Part shown: in pieces, positions 51,276 to 60,445 of the stretch
How positions within the stretch are numbered: the stretch's first letter is position 1
How the letters are laid out: each line of letters begins with the position of its first letter
NCBI RefSeq assembly: GCF_001891125.1
Contig: NZ_CP015247.1
Location: 576,501 to 640,500, forward strand
Direction of reading: 5' to 3'
Source of the DNA: Leuconostoc suionicum
GTDB lineage: Bacteria; Bacillota; Bacilli; Lactobacillales; Lactobacillaceae
Length of the DNA stretch: 64,000 bases
Made by a program: the position numbers and the translations under genes
Notes under the pieces: generated by a model
Seen by the model: only the letters and a program-made list of their open reading frames with translations
The model's database searches: none
Told to the model about the DNA's origin: nothing

Positions 51276-52568
51276 ATGACGTATCCAACAAATGAAAAGC
51301 AACATCTGACGGTTGATGGTGTTGATACAATCGAACTGGCAAAGACATATGGCACGCCGTTAGCAGTTTATGATGTAACACTTATTCGTAAGACAATGAG
51401 GGCGTTCAAGCGCATCTTTGAACAAGAAAACGTCCCATATGTAGTAAGTTATGCTGGCAAAGCTTTTGCTACTAAAGCAATATATCAAGTGGCAGCTCAA
51501 GAAAATATTCACGCTGATGTCGTGTCTGGTGGGGAATTATACACAGCAATTAAAGCTGATTTTCCAACTCAGCATCTTAGTTTTAATGGTAATAATAAGA
51601 GTTATGATGAACTCGTGATGGCCGTTGAAAATGGTGTGGGAACAATTATTGTTGATAATTTTCTTGAGTTACAACTACTGTCAGAAATTACGGCGGAAAA
51701 AAATGTTATTCAAGATATTTTACTACGTATTTCACCAGGAATTTCAGCTCATACTCATGAATTTATTAGTACTGGTCAACAAGATAGTAAATTCGGCTTT
51801 GATTTACAAACGGGCCAAGCGAAACAGGCCTATGATATTGCAATAAAAGATAACCATCTTCATTTGCGTGGCTTACATGCGCATATTGGATCTCAAATAT
51901 TTGATGTGACTGGATTTGAGAAAAATGCAGCACTATTAGCAGACACTGCTTACTCATGGGGATGGCAACCAGAAGTCATTAATACTGGCGGTGGATTTGG
52001 TATTCGTTATACCGATGAGGATCAACCTTTGCCAGAAAGCGATTTTGCTGATGCTATTATCCGTGTTTTGAAAGAAAAGGCTACACAGTACAATTGGGCA
52101 ATGCCAGAAATATGGATTGAACCTGGTCGTTCGATTGTCGGGCCAGCCGGACAAACCCTATATACAGTTGGATCGCGTAAGGATATTCCAGGGATTAGAA
52201 ATTACTTGGCTGTAGATGGTGGTATGGGAGATAACATTCGTCCAGCACTTTATCAGGCAAATTACGAAGCGGTTTTAGCCAATCAACCAAATGCTAAAAG
52301 TGAAGAGATTGTGCGAATTGCTGGTAAATATTGTGAGTCTGGTGATGTATTGGTTTGGCAGGAAGAATTGCCGGCGACAAAGCCGGGTGATATTTTATCT
52401 GTACTTGCAACAGGCGCGTACGGTTACGCAATGGCTTCAAATTATAACCGAAATCCACGACCGGCCGTTGTCTTCGTGGAAAATGGTCAACATCAAGTCG
52501 TTGTTGAACGTGAAACTTTTGAACATATGATCAGTTTAGATCAGGATTATACTCTAGGAGATAAATAA
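51276..52568 (+). CDS. lysA: Diaminopimelate decarboxylase
   Basis: PLP enzyme converting meso-DAP to lysine. 430 residues. [11 protein letters not shown] (PLP-lysine), GGGFGI and [11 protein letters not shown] are conserved, and the C-terminal active-site Cys lies in [13 protein letters not shown] 51276 lies 5 bases after AAGGGG; the ATG at 51273 is only 2 bases from it. Leads the riboswitch-controlled operon lysA-dapH-deacetylase-dapA-dapB. Confidence 0.96.
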   Translation: MTYPTNEKQHLTVDGVDTIELAKTYGTPLAVYDVTLIRKTMRAFKRIFEQENVPYVVSYAGKAFATKAIYQVAAQENIHADVVSGGELYTAIKADFPTQHLSFNGNNKSYDELVMAVENGVGTIIVDNFLELQLLSEITAEKNVIQDILLRISPGISAHTHEFISTGQQDSKFGFDLQTGQAKQAYDIAIKDNHLHLRGLHAHIGSQIFDVTGFEKNAALLADTAYSWGWQPEVINTGGGFGIRYTDEDQPLPESDFADAIIRVLKEKATQYNWAMPEIWIEPGRSIVGPAGQTLYTVGSRKDIPGIRNYLAVDGGMGDNIRPALYQANYEAVLANQPNAKSEEIVRIAGKYCESGDVLVWQEELPATKPGDILSVLATGAYGYAMASNYNRNPRPAVVFVENGQHQVVVERETFEHMISLDQDYTLGDK

Positions 52569-52569
52569 C

Positions 52570-53271
52570 ATGGCTGAAAACGAAGCACAAAAATTAATTA
52601 ACTTCATTGCAAATGCAAAAAAAATTACCCCAGTAAAGGTTACATATAAAGGTACATTGGCAACTAACGTTCCAGATACTGTGCAACAATTTGGAAATGA
52701 GTCATTTGGACAATTAATTGGCGACTGGTCTGAAATTGAATCGTTAATTAAGAACCTACCATCAGAGGATGTGTTTATTGAAAATGATTCACGTAATTCA
52801 GCCGTTCCTTTACTTGATAAAAAAGAAGTTAATGCTCGAATTGAACCAGGCGCCATTATTCGCGATCAAGTTGAAATTGGTGACAATGCTGTGATTATGT
52901 TGGGCGCAGTGATTAATATCGGTGCAGAGATTGGTGCTAACACAATGATTGATATGGGTGCCGTACTTGGTGGTCGTGCCATCGTTGGTGAAAATTCTCA
53001 TATTGGTGCTGGCGCGGTATTAGCTGGTGTGATTGAGCCAGCATCTGCTCAACCTGTTCGCATTGGTAATAACGTTCTAGTTGGCGCCAATGCCGTTGTT
53101 ATTGAAGGCGTACAGGTCGGTGATGGCGCAGTAGTTGCGGCTGGAGCAATCGTCACAAAGGATGTACCAGCGAATACAGTAGTTGCGGGTGTTCCTGCAA
53201 AAGTCATTAAGGAGATTGATTCGAAGACGCAACAAAAGACTGCGTTAATTGACGCATTGAGAGGCTTATGA
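52570..53271 (+). CDS. dapH: Tetrahydrodipicolinate N-acetyltransferase
   Basis: Acetylates tetrahydrodipicolinate in the acetylase branch of DAP synthesis. 233 residues, with a left-handed beta-helix of hexapeptide repeats in the C-terminal half ([40 protein letters not shown]). It starts one base after lysA. The N-terminal 80 residues form the DapH-specific helical domain. Confidence 0.95.
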   Translation: MAENEAQKLINFIANAKKITPVKVTYKGTLATNVPDTVQQFGNESFGQLIGDWSEIESLIKNLPSEDVFIENDSRNSAVPLLDKKEVNARIEPGAIIRDQVEIGDNAVIMLGAVINIGAEIGANTMIDMGAVLGGRAIVGENSHIGAGAVLAGVIEPASAQPVRIGNNVLVGANAVVIEGVQVGDGAVVAAGAIVTKDVPANTVVAGVPAKVIKEIDSKTQQKTALIDALRGL

Positions 53272-54425
53272 TGCCAGTTAGTGAAGAAGATTTAAAAACC
53301 TATCGGCGTGATTTACATAAAATTCCAGAACTTGCTTTAGCGGAATTTAAAACTCATCGTTATTTGCTAGAAAAAATTCAATCTTGGCAAACTAATTTTA
53401 TGACAATACGTCAAGTAGAAAAATTACCTACTGCATTGCTCGTGAAATTTTCTGGGACTGACCCAATTCGGACGATAGGATATCGTGCTGATATTGATGC
53501 GCTGCCAGTGACAGAAGATACTGGCTTGCCATTTGAATCAACACATAAAGGTGTTATGCATGCATGTGGTCATGATGTTCACATGTCCTTAGCTTTGGGA
53601 TTGGTTCAGTATTTTAGCGAGCATCAACCTAAAGACAATTTAATTATCTTTTTCCAACCAGCTGAAGAGTCAAAAAGTGGTGGCAAATTAGCTGTTGATT
53701 TGGGAATCTTTGAAGGTGACTGGCATCCTGATGAATTTTACGGTATTCATGATCAGCCTAATTTACCTGCTGGAACATTGAGTACATTAGCGGGCACCTT
53801 ATTTGCCGGAACAGCCGAGCTCGAAATTGACATCTATGGGCAAGGTGGTCATGCGGCTTATCCCCACTTAGGTAAGGATCCAATTGTCATTTCGGCTGAA
53901 TTAATTATGTTGTTACAAACTGTTGTATCGCGTGACGTTGATCCAATAGAAGGTGGTGTAGTGAGTCTTGGAATGATTAGCGGCGGCTTTACAAATAATG
54001 TTATTCCAGACACGGTACATCTTGCCGGAACAGTTCGTAGCATGACTAAAGATGGATTGGATAAAATGACAACACGAATTCGACAAATAGTTGAAGGTGT
54101 GGCGTTGGCAAATGATGTCAAGATTAATGTTCGCCTTGAAACAGGAAGTTATTTGCCTGTTGAAAACAATCCCAAATTAGCTAACAATTTACTGAGTTTC
54201 ATGGAACAGCGTCAAGACATTGCTTTTGAAGAAGCAAAACCTGCGATGACAGGTGAGGATTTTGGTTACATATTGCAACATATTCCTGGTGTCATGCTTT
54301 GGCTGGGTGTTAATGACAATCATTCACTGCACAGTGCCAAGTTAAACATCGATGAAGCAGCTTTGTTGCCAGGATTTAATGCTTTGAAAGATTTTATTGA
54401 GTGGCGAATGTCACAAGGAGAATAA
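53268..54425 (+). CDS. N-acetyldiaminopimelate deacetylase (M20 family)
   Basis: Removes the acetyl group to give L,L-DAP. 385 residues. [16 protein letters not shown] at the start, metal ligands in HACGHDVHM (about 97-105), QPAEES (about 126-131) and the C-terminal GEDFGYILQ belong to the M20D amidohydrolases. ATGA overlaps the dapH stop; a second ATG one codon later is equally possible. An aminotransferase is needed between DapH and this step but is not in the window. Confidence 0.94.
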   Translation: MMPVSEEDLKTYRRDLHKIPELALAEFKTHRYLLEKIQSWQTNFMTIRQVEKLPTALLVKFSGTDPIRTIGYRADIDALPVTEDTGLPFESTHKGVMHACGHDVHMSLALGLVQYFSEHQPKDNLIIFFQPAEESKSGGKLAVDLGIFEGDWHPDEFYGIHDQPNLPAGTLSTLAGTLFAGTAELEIDIYGQGGHAAYPHLGKDPIVISAELIMLLQTVVSRDVDPIEGGVVSLGMISGGFTNNVIPDTVHLAGTVRSMTKDGLDKMTTRIRQIVEGVALANDVKINVRLETGSYLPVENNPKLANNLLSFMEQRQDIAFEEAKPAMTGEDFGYILQHIPGVMLWLGVNDNHSLHSAKLNIDEAALLPGFNALKDFIEWRMSQGE

Positions 54426-54427
54426 TC

Positions 54428-55294
54428 ATGTACGAAGGAATTAATTTAATTACGGCGATTATTACGCCATTTACAGTAAACGATGAGATTGATTATGAGT
54501 CATTAGAGAAATTAATTGAACACCTGTTAAATCATGGTTCGCAAGGATTTGTGATTGCAGGAACAACGGGTGAATCTCCAACGTTGTCTTTTGAAGAAAA
54601 AGTTGAGTTGACGAAGTTTATCGCAAAACAGGTTGGTAACCGTGCACTTTTAATTGCTAATGCAGGTTCCAATAATACAAAGGAATCCGTAGAAGCAGCC
54701 AAAGCTTTAAGTAAAATCGAGCATATTAACGGCATCTTAGCGGTAACACCGTATTATAATAAGCCAAGTCAAGCTGGTATGATTGCGCATTTCAAAGCTA
54801 TTGCTGATGCTTCCGAAAAGCCTGTTATGTTATATAATATTCCTGGACGTACGGTGGTTGGTCTGACGGTTGATAGTGTGATTGAATTAGCTCAACATCC
54901 TAATATTAATGCAATTAAGGAAACAACATCAACTGAATTTGTTGAAGCAGAGGTAGAAGGGACCACTGGATTTGCAGTCTATACTGGTGAAGATGCAATG
55001 ACTCTTTCGGCCTACACTGTCGGCGGTGCTGGAACAATTTCGGTAGCTTCACATCTTTATGGTGACGAAATGTCTGAATTGTTTACTGCTATGAATGCAG
55101 ATAACTGGCGTGAAGCTGCGCGCTTGCAACGTTACCTAACGCCACGAATGAATGCTCTATTTGCCTATCCTTCCCCAACTCCAGTTAAAACAAAATTGGC
55201 TGAAAAAGGATTCGTACGTGAAGCTGTACGTCTGCCCCTTATTCCTTTAAGTGATGCAGAAAAATTACATTTGAATGAATTATTGGAGAAATAA
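54428..55294 (+). CDS. dapA: 4-hydroxy-tetrahydrodipicolinate synthase
   Basis: Class I aldolase condensing pyruvate and aspartate semialdehyde. 288 residues. GTTGESPTL (about 46-54), the catalytic Tyr in YYNKPSQAG, MLYNIPGRT, and the Schiff-base Lys in INAIKETTS are intact. The start at 54428 follows AAGGAG; the frame extends 9 codons upstream inside the deacetylase gene. The C-terminus is extended and ends close to dapB. Confidence 0.96.
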   Translation: MYEGINLITAIITPFTVNDEIDYESLEKLIEHLLNHGSQGFVIAGTTGESPTLSFEEKVELTKFIAKQVGNRALLIANAGSNNTKESVEAAKALSKIEHINGILAVTPYYNKPSQAGMIAHFKAIADASEKPVMLYNIPGRTVVGLTVDSVIELAQHPNINAIKETTSTEFVEAEVEGTTGFAVYTGEDAMTLSAYTVGGAGTISVASHLYGDEMSELFTAMNADNWREAARLQRYLTPRMNALFAYPSPTPVKTKLAEKGFVREAVRLPLIPLSDAEKLHLNELLEK

Positions 55295-56016
55295 TGACAA
55301 AAATAATTTTAGCTGGTGGTTTTGGTAAATTAGGCCAAGCTATTCAAGATAACTTGAGTGAAGAATATGAAATTGTTGGTATTGTGAGTGGTCATCAACA
55401 TGAGAGTAAGGTACCTGTGTGGACCTCCTTATCAGATATTAATGTGACAGCAGATATTTGGCTGGATGTCAGTACCCCAGCAACTGTATTTGACAATGCA
55501 ATGTACGCAATCGAGCATAACATGCCACTAGTGATTGGTGCGACTGGTCTGTCTGATGAACAAGTAGCAACACTGCGTGAACAGTCATCAAAAGGCGTTT
55601 TAATTGTACCAAACTTTAGTTTATCAGCTGTTTTGTTAATGCAATTTTCACAGTTAGCGGCCAAATATTTTCCTGATGCAGAAATTATTGAAGCGCACAA
55701 TCCTAAAAAGATAGATGCACCATCTGGAACGGCTAAGCAAACAGCAAAATTGATTGCAAAAGCTCGTATTGAGGAACCTACATCAACAAAATTAGCGCCA
55801 GCTCGCGGTGAACAAATTGATCGTGTGCCAGTCCATGCTGTACGGTTGCCTGGCTATATCGCACAGCAAAGTGTTTATTTTGGTGGTGTGGATGAGCAAT
55901 TAACGCTGACCCAAAGTACAACAAGTCGATCAGCCTTCGTACCAGGTGTAATTCGCGCTATAGAAGCTGTGAAAAATATAGACGGTGTGGTCATCGGGCT
56001 AGATCAAATTATTTAA
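55294..56016 (+). CDS. dapB: 4-hydroxy-tetrahydrodipicolinate reductase
   Basis: 240 residues. The nucleotide-binding strand is ILAGGFGKLGQAI. The active-site motif E-x-H-x-x-x-K-x-DAPSGTA reads EAHNPKKIDAPSGTAKQ (about 129-145): His159 and Lys163 (E. coli numbering) are kept, but the following His160 is Asn. Stop and start overlap dapA (TAATG). It ends the lysine operon before a terminator. Confidence 0.94.
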   Translation: MTKIILAGGFGKLGQAIQDNLSEEYEIVGIVSGHQHESKVPVWTSLSDINVTADIWLDVSTPATVFDNAMYAIEHNMPLVIGATGLSDEQVATLREQSSKGVLIVPNFSLSAVLLMQFSQLAAKYFPDAEIIEAHNPKKIDAPSGTAKQTAKLIAKARIEEPTSTKLAPARGEQIDRVPVHAVRLPGYIAQQSVYFGGVDEQLTLTQSTTSRSAFVPGVIRAIEAVKNIDGVVIGLDQII

Positions 56017-56027
56017 TTTAAAAATTG

Positions 56028-56060
56028 TGATGTTAATGTTAGTATTAGCATCATTTTTTA
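56028..56060 (+). terminator. Terminator of the lysine operon
   Basis: TGATGTTAAT and ATTAGCATCA pair with one mismatch, followed by a T-rich tract. Confidence 0.8.
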
Positions 56061-56105
56061 TTTTAAAATACATGTGAATAGCAATATTTATCGTACAATA
56101 GAGTT

Positions 56106-56909
56106 ATGAAAAAGATAACTAAAATTTCAATTCAAAAAAAAGCGGGTCGCTATAATATTGATCTAGATAATCAATTCGCTTTTGGTGTGGCAGAAAGTGT
56201 TCTCATTAAATTTGGTTTGGCGAAAGGGCGGGAATTAGATGAAGAACTAATTGCAGAAATTAAGCATAATGATTCAATTGCCAAGGCGTTAAGCATTGCT
56301 CTTAACTTCCTTAGCCACTCATTGCACACAGTCAAACAAGTGAAACAGAAAATGAGTGAAAAAGAGGTATCTGAAAGTATTCAGGATGAAGTTGTTGCAC
56401 AATTATATGAACAAAAATATATCGATGATTTAAATTATGCGCAACACTATGTTTCAACAAAAAAAATTATTAGTCCTAAGGGACCCAATGTGATCAAGAT
56501 GGATTTGAAGCAGGCAGGTGTTAGTGATGATGATATCGAAACAGCTTTATCTGATTATGCTCACGAGGAGCAAATTGAAATTGCAGAGAAACTTGCTTTA
56601 AAATCTGCTAATACATACAAAAGAGAATCAACTCGTGCTAAGAAACAAAAAATTGTACAAGCTTTAGCCACAAAAGGGTTCTCTTTTGATATTGCAGAGA
56701 CTGTTGTTGATAGGGTGATTACAGAAAATGACGATGACATTGAGTTAGAAAATATCAAGCGTCAAGCGGAGAAAAGCTGGCAACGCTACCGTAACGAACT
56801 ACCAAGTCAAAGGATATATAAAACTAAAAATAGTTTGTATGCGAAAGGTTATAATGCCGAATTAATTAATGTGGTAATTCGTGAGTTAGAAGTATCTGCA
56901 GATGATTGA
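56106..56909 (+). CDS. recX: Regulatory protein RecX
   Basis: Modulates RecA filaments. 267 residues, helical, in the long Gram-positive form with extra repeats. LNFLSHSLHTVKQVKQKMSE (about 68-87) and YIDDLNYAQHYVSTK are typical. TACAAT (56094-56099) ends 6 bases before the ATG, with no SD, so the mRNA is probably leaderless. A DUF402 gene follows, as in other lactobacilli. recA itself is not nearby. Confidence 0.9.
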   Translation: MKKITKISIQKKAGRYNIDLDNQFAFGVAESVLIKFGLAKGRELDEELIAEIKHNDSIAKALSIALNFLSHSLHTVKQVKQKMSEKEVSESIQDEVVAQLYEQKYIDDLNYAQHYVSTKKIISPKGPNVIKMDLKQAGVSDDDIETALSDYAHEEQIEIAEKLALKSANTYKRESTRAKKQKIVQALATKGFSFDIAETVVDRVITENDDDIELENIKRQAEKSWQRYRNELPSQRIYKTKNSLYAKGYNAELINVVIRELEVSADD

Positions 56910-56959
56910 AATGTGGTACAATTAAATAGGAATTCGGTGTTAGAAGAGTAGGTAGCGTT

Positions 56960-57529
56960 ATGAACGTTGATAGACCCAGTCGTGGACCACGAGAAGGTGA
57001 CTTCATCACGATCAAAAGCTATAAGCATGATGGCTCGTTGCATCGAACTTGGCGCGATACCATGGTACTAAAGACCAGTGAAAATTCTATCATTGGCCTA
57101 AACGATCACACTTTGGTAACGGAAGATGATGGTAGACGATGGGTTACCAGAGAACCTGCTATTGTTTATTTCCATAAGAAATATTGGTTTAACATTATTG
57201 CGATGATTCGCGATAATGGTGTGTCGTATTATTGTAATTTAGCTTCTCCCTATGTACTCGACAAAGAGGCGCTAAAATATATTGACTACGATTTAGATAT
57301 TAAAGTTTTTCCTGATGGTGTCAAGCATTTACTGGATGCAGATGAATATGCGGCTCACAGTAAAAAGTGGCACTACCCACCAGAAATCGATAAAATTTTG
57401 AAAGCTCATGTCAAAATTTTGGTTGATTGGATAAACGAAGGTTCTGGACCATTCTCACAAGGATATGTTGACGTTTGGTATACACGATATCAATATTTGA
57501 TGCAACAGCGGTTAAAAGATCGTCGTTGA
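56960..57529 (+). CDS. DUF402 nucleoside tri-/diphosphatase-like protein
   Basis: 189 residues. [20 protein letters not shown] (about 21-40), then [20 protein letters not shown] and [11 protein letters not shown] (about 95-125), matches the family of the Staphylococcus SA1684/Ntdp phosphatase, which hydrolyses nucleoside di- and triphosphates with divalent metal. The promoter is TGGTACAAT (56914-56922). Terminator follows. Confidence 0.88.
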   Translation: MNVDRPSRGPREGDFITIKSYKHDGSLHRTWRDTMVLKTSENSIIGLNDHTLVTEDDGRRWVTREPAIVYFHKKYWFNIIAMIRDNGVSYYCNLASPYVLDKEALKYIDYDLDIKVFPDGVKHLLDADEYAAHSKKWHYPPEIDKILKAHVKILVDWINEGSGPFSQGYVDVWYTRYQYLMQQRLKDRR

Positions 57530-57562
57530 GAAAAAGCATTCGATTTGTCGAATGCTTTTTCT
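57529..57562 (+). terminator. Terminator after the DUF402 gene
   Basis: AGAAAAAGCATTCGA-TTTG-TCGAATGCTTTTTCT, a perfect 15-bp stem. Confidence 0.93.
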
Positions 57563-57636
57563 GATGCATGCGAAGAAGTTAATGGATTTATCACACAACA
57601 AAACATAAAAAAACATAATCTGTTAAAATAAAGGTT

Positions 57637-58320
57637 ATGAAGGCATTAAAAGAACAATATCAAACAGCACCGATAACGACAATTATATTTTTAGTAACTA
57701 CTTTTGTATTCCTAATTGAGCTTGTGTTAAGCCGCGGAACGACGGAAAATAGTGAATTTTTAATTAATATGGGTGCCAAATGGGGACCATATATCCAGTT
57801 AAAACATGAATACTGGCGATTGTTAGCACCGGTTTTTCTCCATGCTGGTTTTTTACACATTGTCACTAATATGATCACTTTATGGTTTATTGGACCACTC
57901 GTTGAACGAGCATTTGGCAGTGCAAAATTTTTTGGACTATATTTTTTTGGTGGCATTATTGGTAATATTTTTTCATATTTATTCGCGCCATCGAGTGTTT
58001 CTGTAGGTGCATCTACAGCACTTTTTGCCATGTTTGGTGGACTGATTTTATATGCCATTCGTTTTAAAGAAGATCCGCAAGTTAAGTCGATGGGAACACT
58101 GCTGGGGCTCTTTGTCATTTTGAATTTAGTCACAGGATTTTCATCAACGGATATTGATATATGGGGGCACATCGGCGGCTTAATCGGAGGAATGATGTTT
58201 GCGGTAATGTTTGGTTTCTATGGGCGCAGTGGAAAATACGCTATTCAAGCGCGCTTAATCATGGTGGCTATAACAATATTGCTGATTATTTTAACTTTTT
58301 GGGCAGGTTTAAGGATATGA
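57637..58320 (+). CDS. Rhomboid family intramembrane serine protease
   Basis: 227 residues, six TM helices. The catalytic Ser126 lies in VGASTALFAMFGG, the catalytic His in WGHIGGLIGG, and the oxyanion-loop HAGFLHIVTNMITLW segment precedes them. It lacks the TPR domain of Bacillus YqgP/GluP. An extended -10 (TGTTAAAAT, 57621-57629) ends 7 bases before the ATG, so the mRNA is probably leaderless. yqgQ overlaps its end (ATGA). Confidence 0.93.
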   Translation: MKALKEQYQTAPITTIIFLVTTFVFLIELVLSRGTTENSEFLINMGAKWGPYIQLKHEYWRLLAPVFLHAGFLHIVTNMITLWFIGPLVERAFGSAKFFGLYFFGGIIGNIFSYLFAPSSVSVGASTALFAMFGGLILYAIRFKEDPQVKSMGTLLGLFVILNLVTGFSSTDIDIWGHIGGLIGGMMFAVMFGFYGRSGKYAIQARLIMVAITILLIILTFWAGLRI

Positions 58321-58523
58321 AAACATTTTATGATGTATTACAGTATTTAAAGGAATTCGGTGTGTATATTCACGTTGGTAAGCGTCTGTGGGATATTGAA
58401 TTAGCAGCACTAGAAGTAGATAATCTCTACAAAACTGACATTCTAAATGCAAAAGATTACGCAACAATTAAGTTAATTTTATCACATGAACACACAATGG
58501 AAGTCGAAAATCCAAGTGATTGA
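58317..58523 (+). CDS. yqgQ: YqgQ family protein (DUF910)
   Basis: 68 residues, soluble and helical. TFYDVLQYLKEFGVYIHVGK and ILNAKDYATIKLILSHEH match YqgQ. The gene order rhomboid-yqgQ-glucokinase is conserved with Bacillus. Function unknown. Overlaps the rhomboid stop by four bases. Confidence 0.9.
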   Translation: MKTFYDVLQYLKEFGVYIHVGKRLWDIELAALEVDNLYKTDILNAKDYATIKLILSHEHTMEVENPSD

Positions 58524-58542
58524 AAACATTTAATGAAAATGA

Positions 58543-58628
58543 TGAAAACGCTTGCACTATGTAAGCACTTTCTGTTAAAATATGTAAGTAATAAATTTTA
58601 TGGAGGAAACATGCATTGCGCTGATTAA
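58543..58628 (+). promoter_or_regulatory. glcK promoter with cre-like site and a 5-codon mini-ORF
   Basis: TGAAAACGCTTGCA (58543-58556) matches cre at 13 of 14 positions. It overlaps TTGCAC, 18 bases before TAAAAT (58576-58581), which also forms an extended -10 (TGTTAAAAT). A strong SD GGAGGAAAC serves an ATG at 58611, whose ORF ends after five codons (stop 58626-58628). glcK itself starts 56 bases later without an SD. Confidence 0.55.
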
Positions 58629-58684
58629 TCATCATATAAGGCAGTTGATTTGTCTTTAGAAATACGCTTTGCACTTTAATAATC

Positions 58685-59650
58685 ATGGCAAAAGATAAAC
58701 TTATTGGCGTTGATCTTGGTGGTACAACTATCAAGTTTGCAATTTTGACTGATCAAGGTGAAATTCAACAAAAGTGGTCAATTAAAACAAACATTTTGGA
58801 TGATGGTGCACACATTGTTCCAGATATTGTTGAATCCATTAATCATCATTTAGACTTATACCAATTGGATAAAGAACGTATTATTGGTATTGGTATGGGA
58901 ACACCAGGAACTGTTAACCGTGAAATGGGTACAGTCACAGGTGCTTTTAACTTAAATTGGAAAACAGAGCAACCTGTCAAGGCAGATATTGAGTCAGGAA
59001 CTGGATTTACTCTGACAATTGATAACGATGCTAACGCTGCTGCTCTTGGCGAAGCATGGAAGGGCGCTGGTAATAATGATGATGATGTTTCATTCATTAC
59101 CTTAGGAACTGGTGTCGGTGGTGGATTGTTAGCCAATGGTAAGCTAATCCACGGTACAGTTGGGGCAGGCGGAGAAGTCGGCCACATGATTGTTGAACCT
59201 GATGGATACTTGTGCACATGTGGTAATCGTGGCTGCTTAGAACAATATGCTTCAGCTACCGGTGTTGTTCATTTGGCACAAAATATTGCTGAAGAATATG
59301 TAGGTAGTTCAAAATTAAAGAAGATGATCGACAATGGTGAAGAAGTCACATCAAAAATTGTCTTTGATTTAGCAAAACAGGGCGACTTTTTGGCAAATAA
59401 AGTTGTTGACAAAGTGGCTTACTATTTGGGTTATGCCACAGCTATTATGTCTAATATCTTGAATCCATCAGCTGTTGTTATCGGTGGTGGTGTTGCTGCT
59501 GCTGGCGAGTTCTTGCGTGCACGTGTTGAAGAACATTGGACTAAGTTTGCTTTTCCAACAGTCCGTCACTCTACACGTGTCAAGTTAGCAGAGTTGGGTA
59601 ACGATGCTGGTGTGATTGGCGCGGCGAGTCTAGCTCGAATAACTGCTTAA
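58685..59650 (+). CDS. glcK: Glucokinase (ROK family)
   Basis: Phosphorylates glucose, the entry to the phosphoketolase pathway when sugar is taken up by non-PTS permeases. 321 residues. DLGGTTIKFAIL (phosphate 1, 9-20), TLGTGVGGGLL, GEVGHMI, and the ROK zinc motif CTCGNRGCLEQYAS (about 178-191) are intact. No SD is visible before the ATG at 58685. Confidence 0.95.
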   Translation: MAKDKLIGVDLGGTTIKFAILTDQGEIQQKWSIKTNILDDGAHIVPDIVESINHHLDLYQLDKERIIGIGMGTPGTVNREMGTVTGAFNLNWKTEQPVKADIESGTGFTLTIDNDANAAALGEAWKGAGNNDDDVSFITLGTGVGGGLLANGKLIHGTVGAGGEVGHMIVEPDGYLCTCGNRGCLEQYASATGVVHLAQNIAEEYVGSSKLKKMIDNGEEVTSKIVFDLAKQGDFLANKVVDKVAYYLGYATAIMSNILNPSAVVIGGGVAAAGEFLRARVEEHWTKFAFPTVRHSTRVKLAELGNDAGVIGAASLARITA

Positions 59651-59656
59651 TATAAT

Positions 59657-59700
59657 TACAAATAAAAAACTGCTATCTCGTAGCAGTTTTTTATTTGTAA
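59657..59700. terminator. Bidirectional terminator after glcK
   Basis: A 19-bp nearly perfect inverted repeat (TTACAAATAAAAAACTGCTA and its complement) around TCTCG, between convergent genes. Confidence 0.93.
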
Positions 59701-59704
59701 TTAT

Positions 59705-60304
59705 TCATGCTAAATTAACTGATGCTTCTGCACTTTTTTCTGATGCATCATCATCTGATATGTGGGGTAAAAATGCTGGTAGCAAATCATTAACAGAGAA
59801 ATCAGTCAAAATTTGCGTTTTTAAATCGACTGCATCATCAATTGCTACCGTAGCCTGAATCTTTGGCATCATACCGTGAGCTAGTTGTTGATCTTCTAGT
59901 ATGGCCTGTATTGTTTCTTTTGAATTACGATTATACAGAAAGTCGGTAATGTTGATACCCACTTTTTTAGCAATATTGATTACTAAGTTACGTGAGTATT
60001 TTTGATGACCAATCGTTAGCGCTTCTTGTAGATTAATAAGTAAAGCCCGCGCTTTTTTATTACCTTCAATTTGAGCAGCTTTGAAGTCGAGAGTGAGTCG
60101 ATAGACTAAGCTGGCTTTGTCTGTTGGTTCATCAGCACATGTTGAATTATCATCTTTAATCATTTGCAAAATTGGTTCATTGATTAAAGGCACAAAAAAC
60201 AGATGATGTGAACGATGAATTTGTTGACTAATTTTTTGTAGATATTGCTCTGTAATTAAGCAATTATCGGACAGTGGCGTATCGAAATGATATATAGATA
60301 GCAT
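59705..60304 (-). CDS. YjbH/SpxH-like adaptor, thioredoxin-fold relative without CxxC
   Basis: 199 residues. The N-terminus (LSIYHFDTPLSDNC) and length fit lactobacillary YjbH-like DsbA-family proteins, although the thioredoxin CxxC is missing. The strongest support is position: it stands head to head with relQ-nadK-rluA, exactly as yjbH does in Bacillus. YjbH feeds the regulator Spx to ClpXP. The acidic tail DDDASEKSAEAS ends the protein. The start follows CAGGAGAA. Confidence 0.6.
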   Translation of the reverse strand: MLSIYHFDTPLSDNCLITEQYLQKISQQIHRSHHLFFVPLINEPILQMIKDDNSTCADEPTDKASLVYRLTLDFKAAQIEGNKKARALLINLQEALTIGHQKYSRNLVINIAKKVGINITDFLYNRNSKETIQAILEDQQLAHGMMPKIQATVAIDDAVDLKTQILTDFSVNDLLPAFLPHISDDDASEKSAEASVNLA

Positions 60305-60445
60305 GATTGTTCTCCTGAGTTATTAACTTATTCAATATACAAAATATTAGTATAGTCGTCAAGGGTGTACTTGACAAATGATACGCTCATAAATATGTTA
60401 AAATAGAATAGTAGTAATTAAAAAAATATAATAAAGGATGACAGT

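Noticed and set aside
57660-58172. Reverse-strand ORF (170 codons) opposite the rhomboid gene
   Set aside because: The forward gene has catalytic motifs and conserved order; the reverse frame has no SD or recognisable feature.
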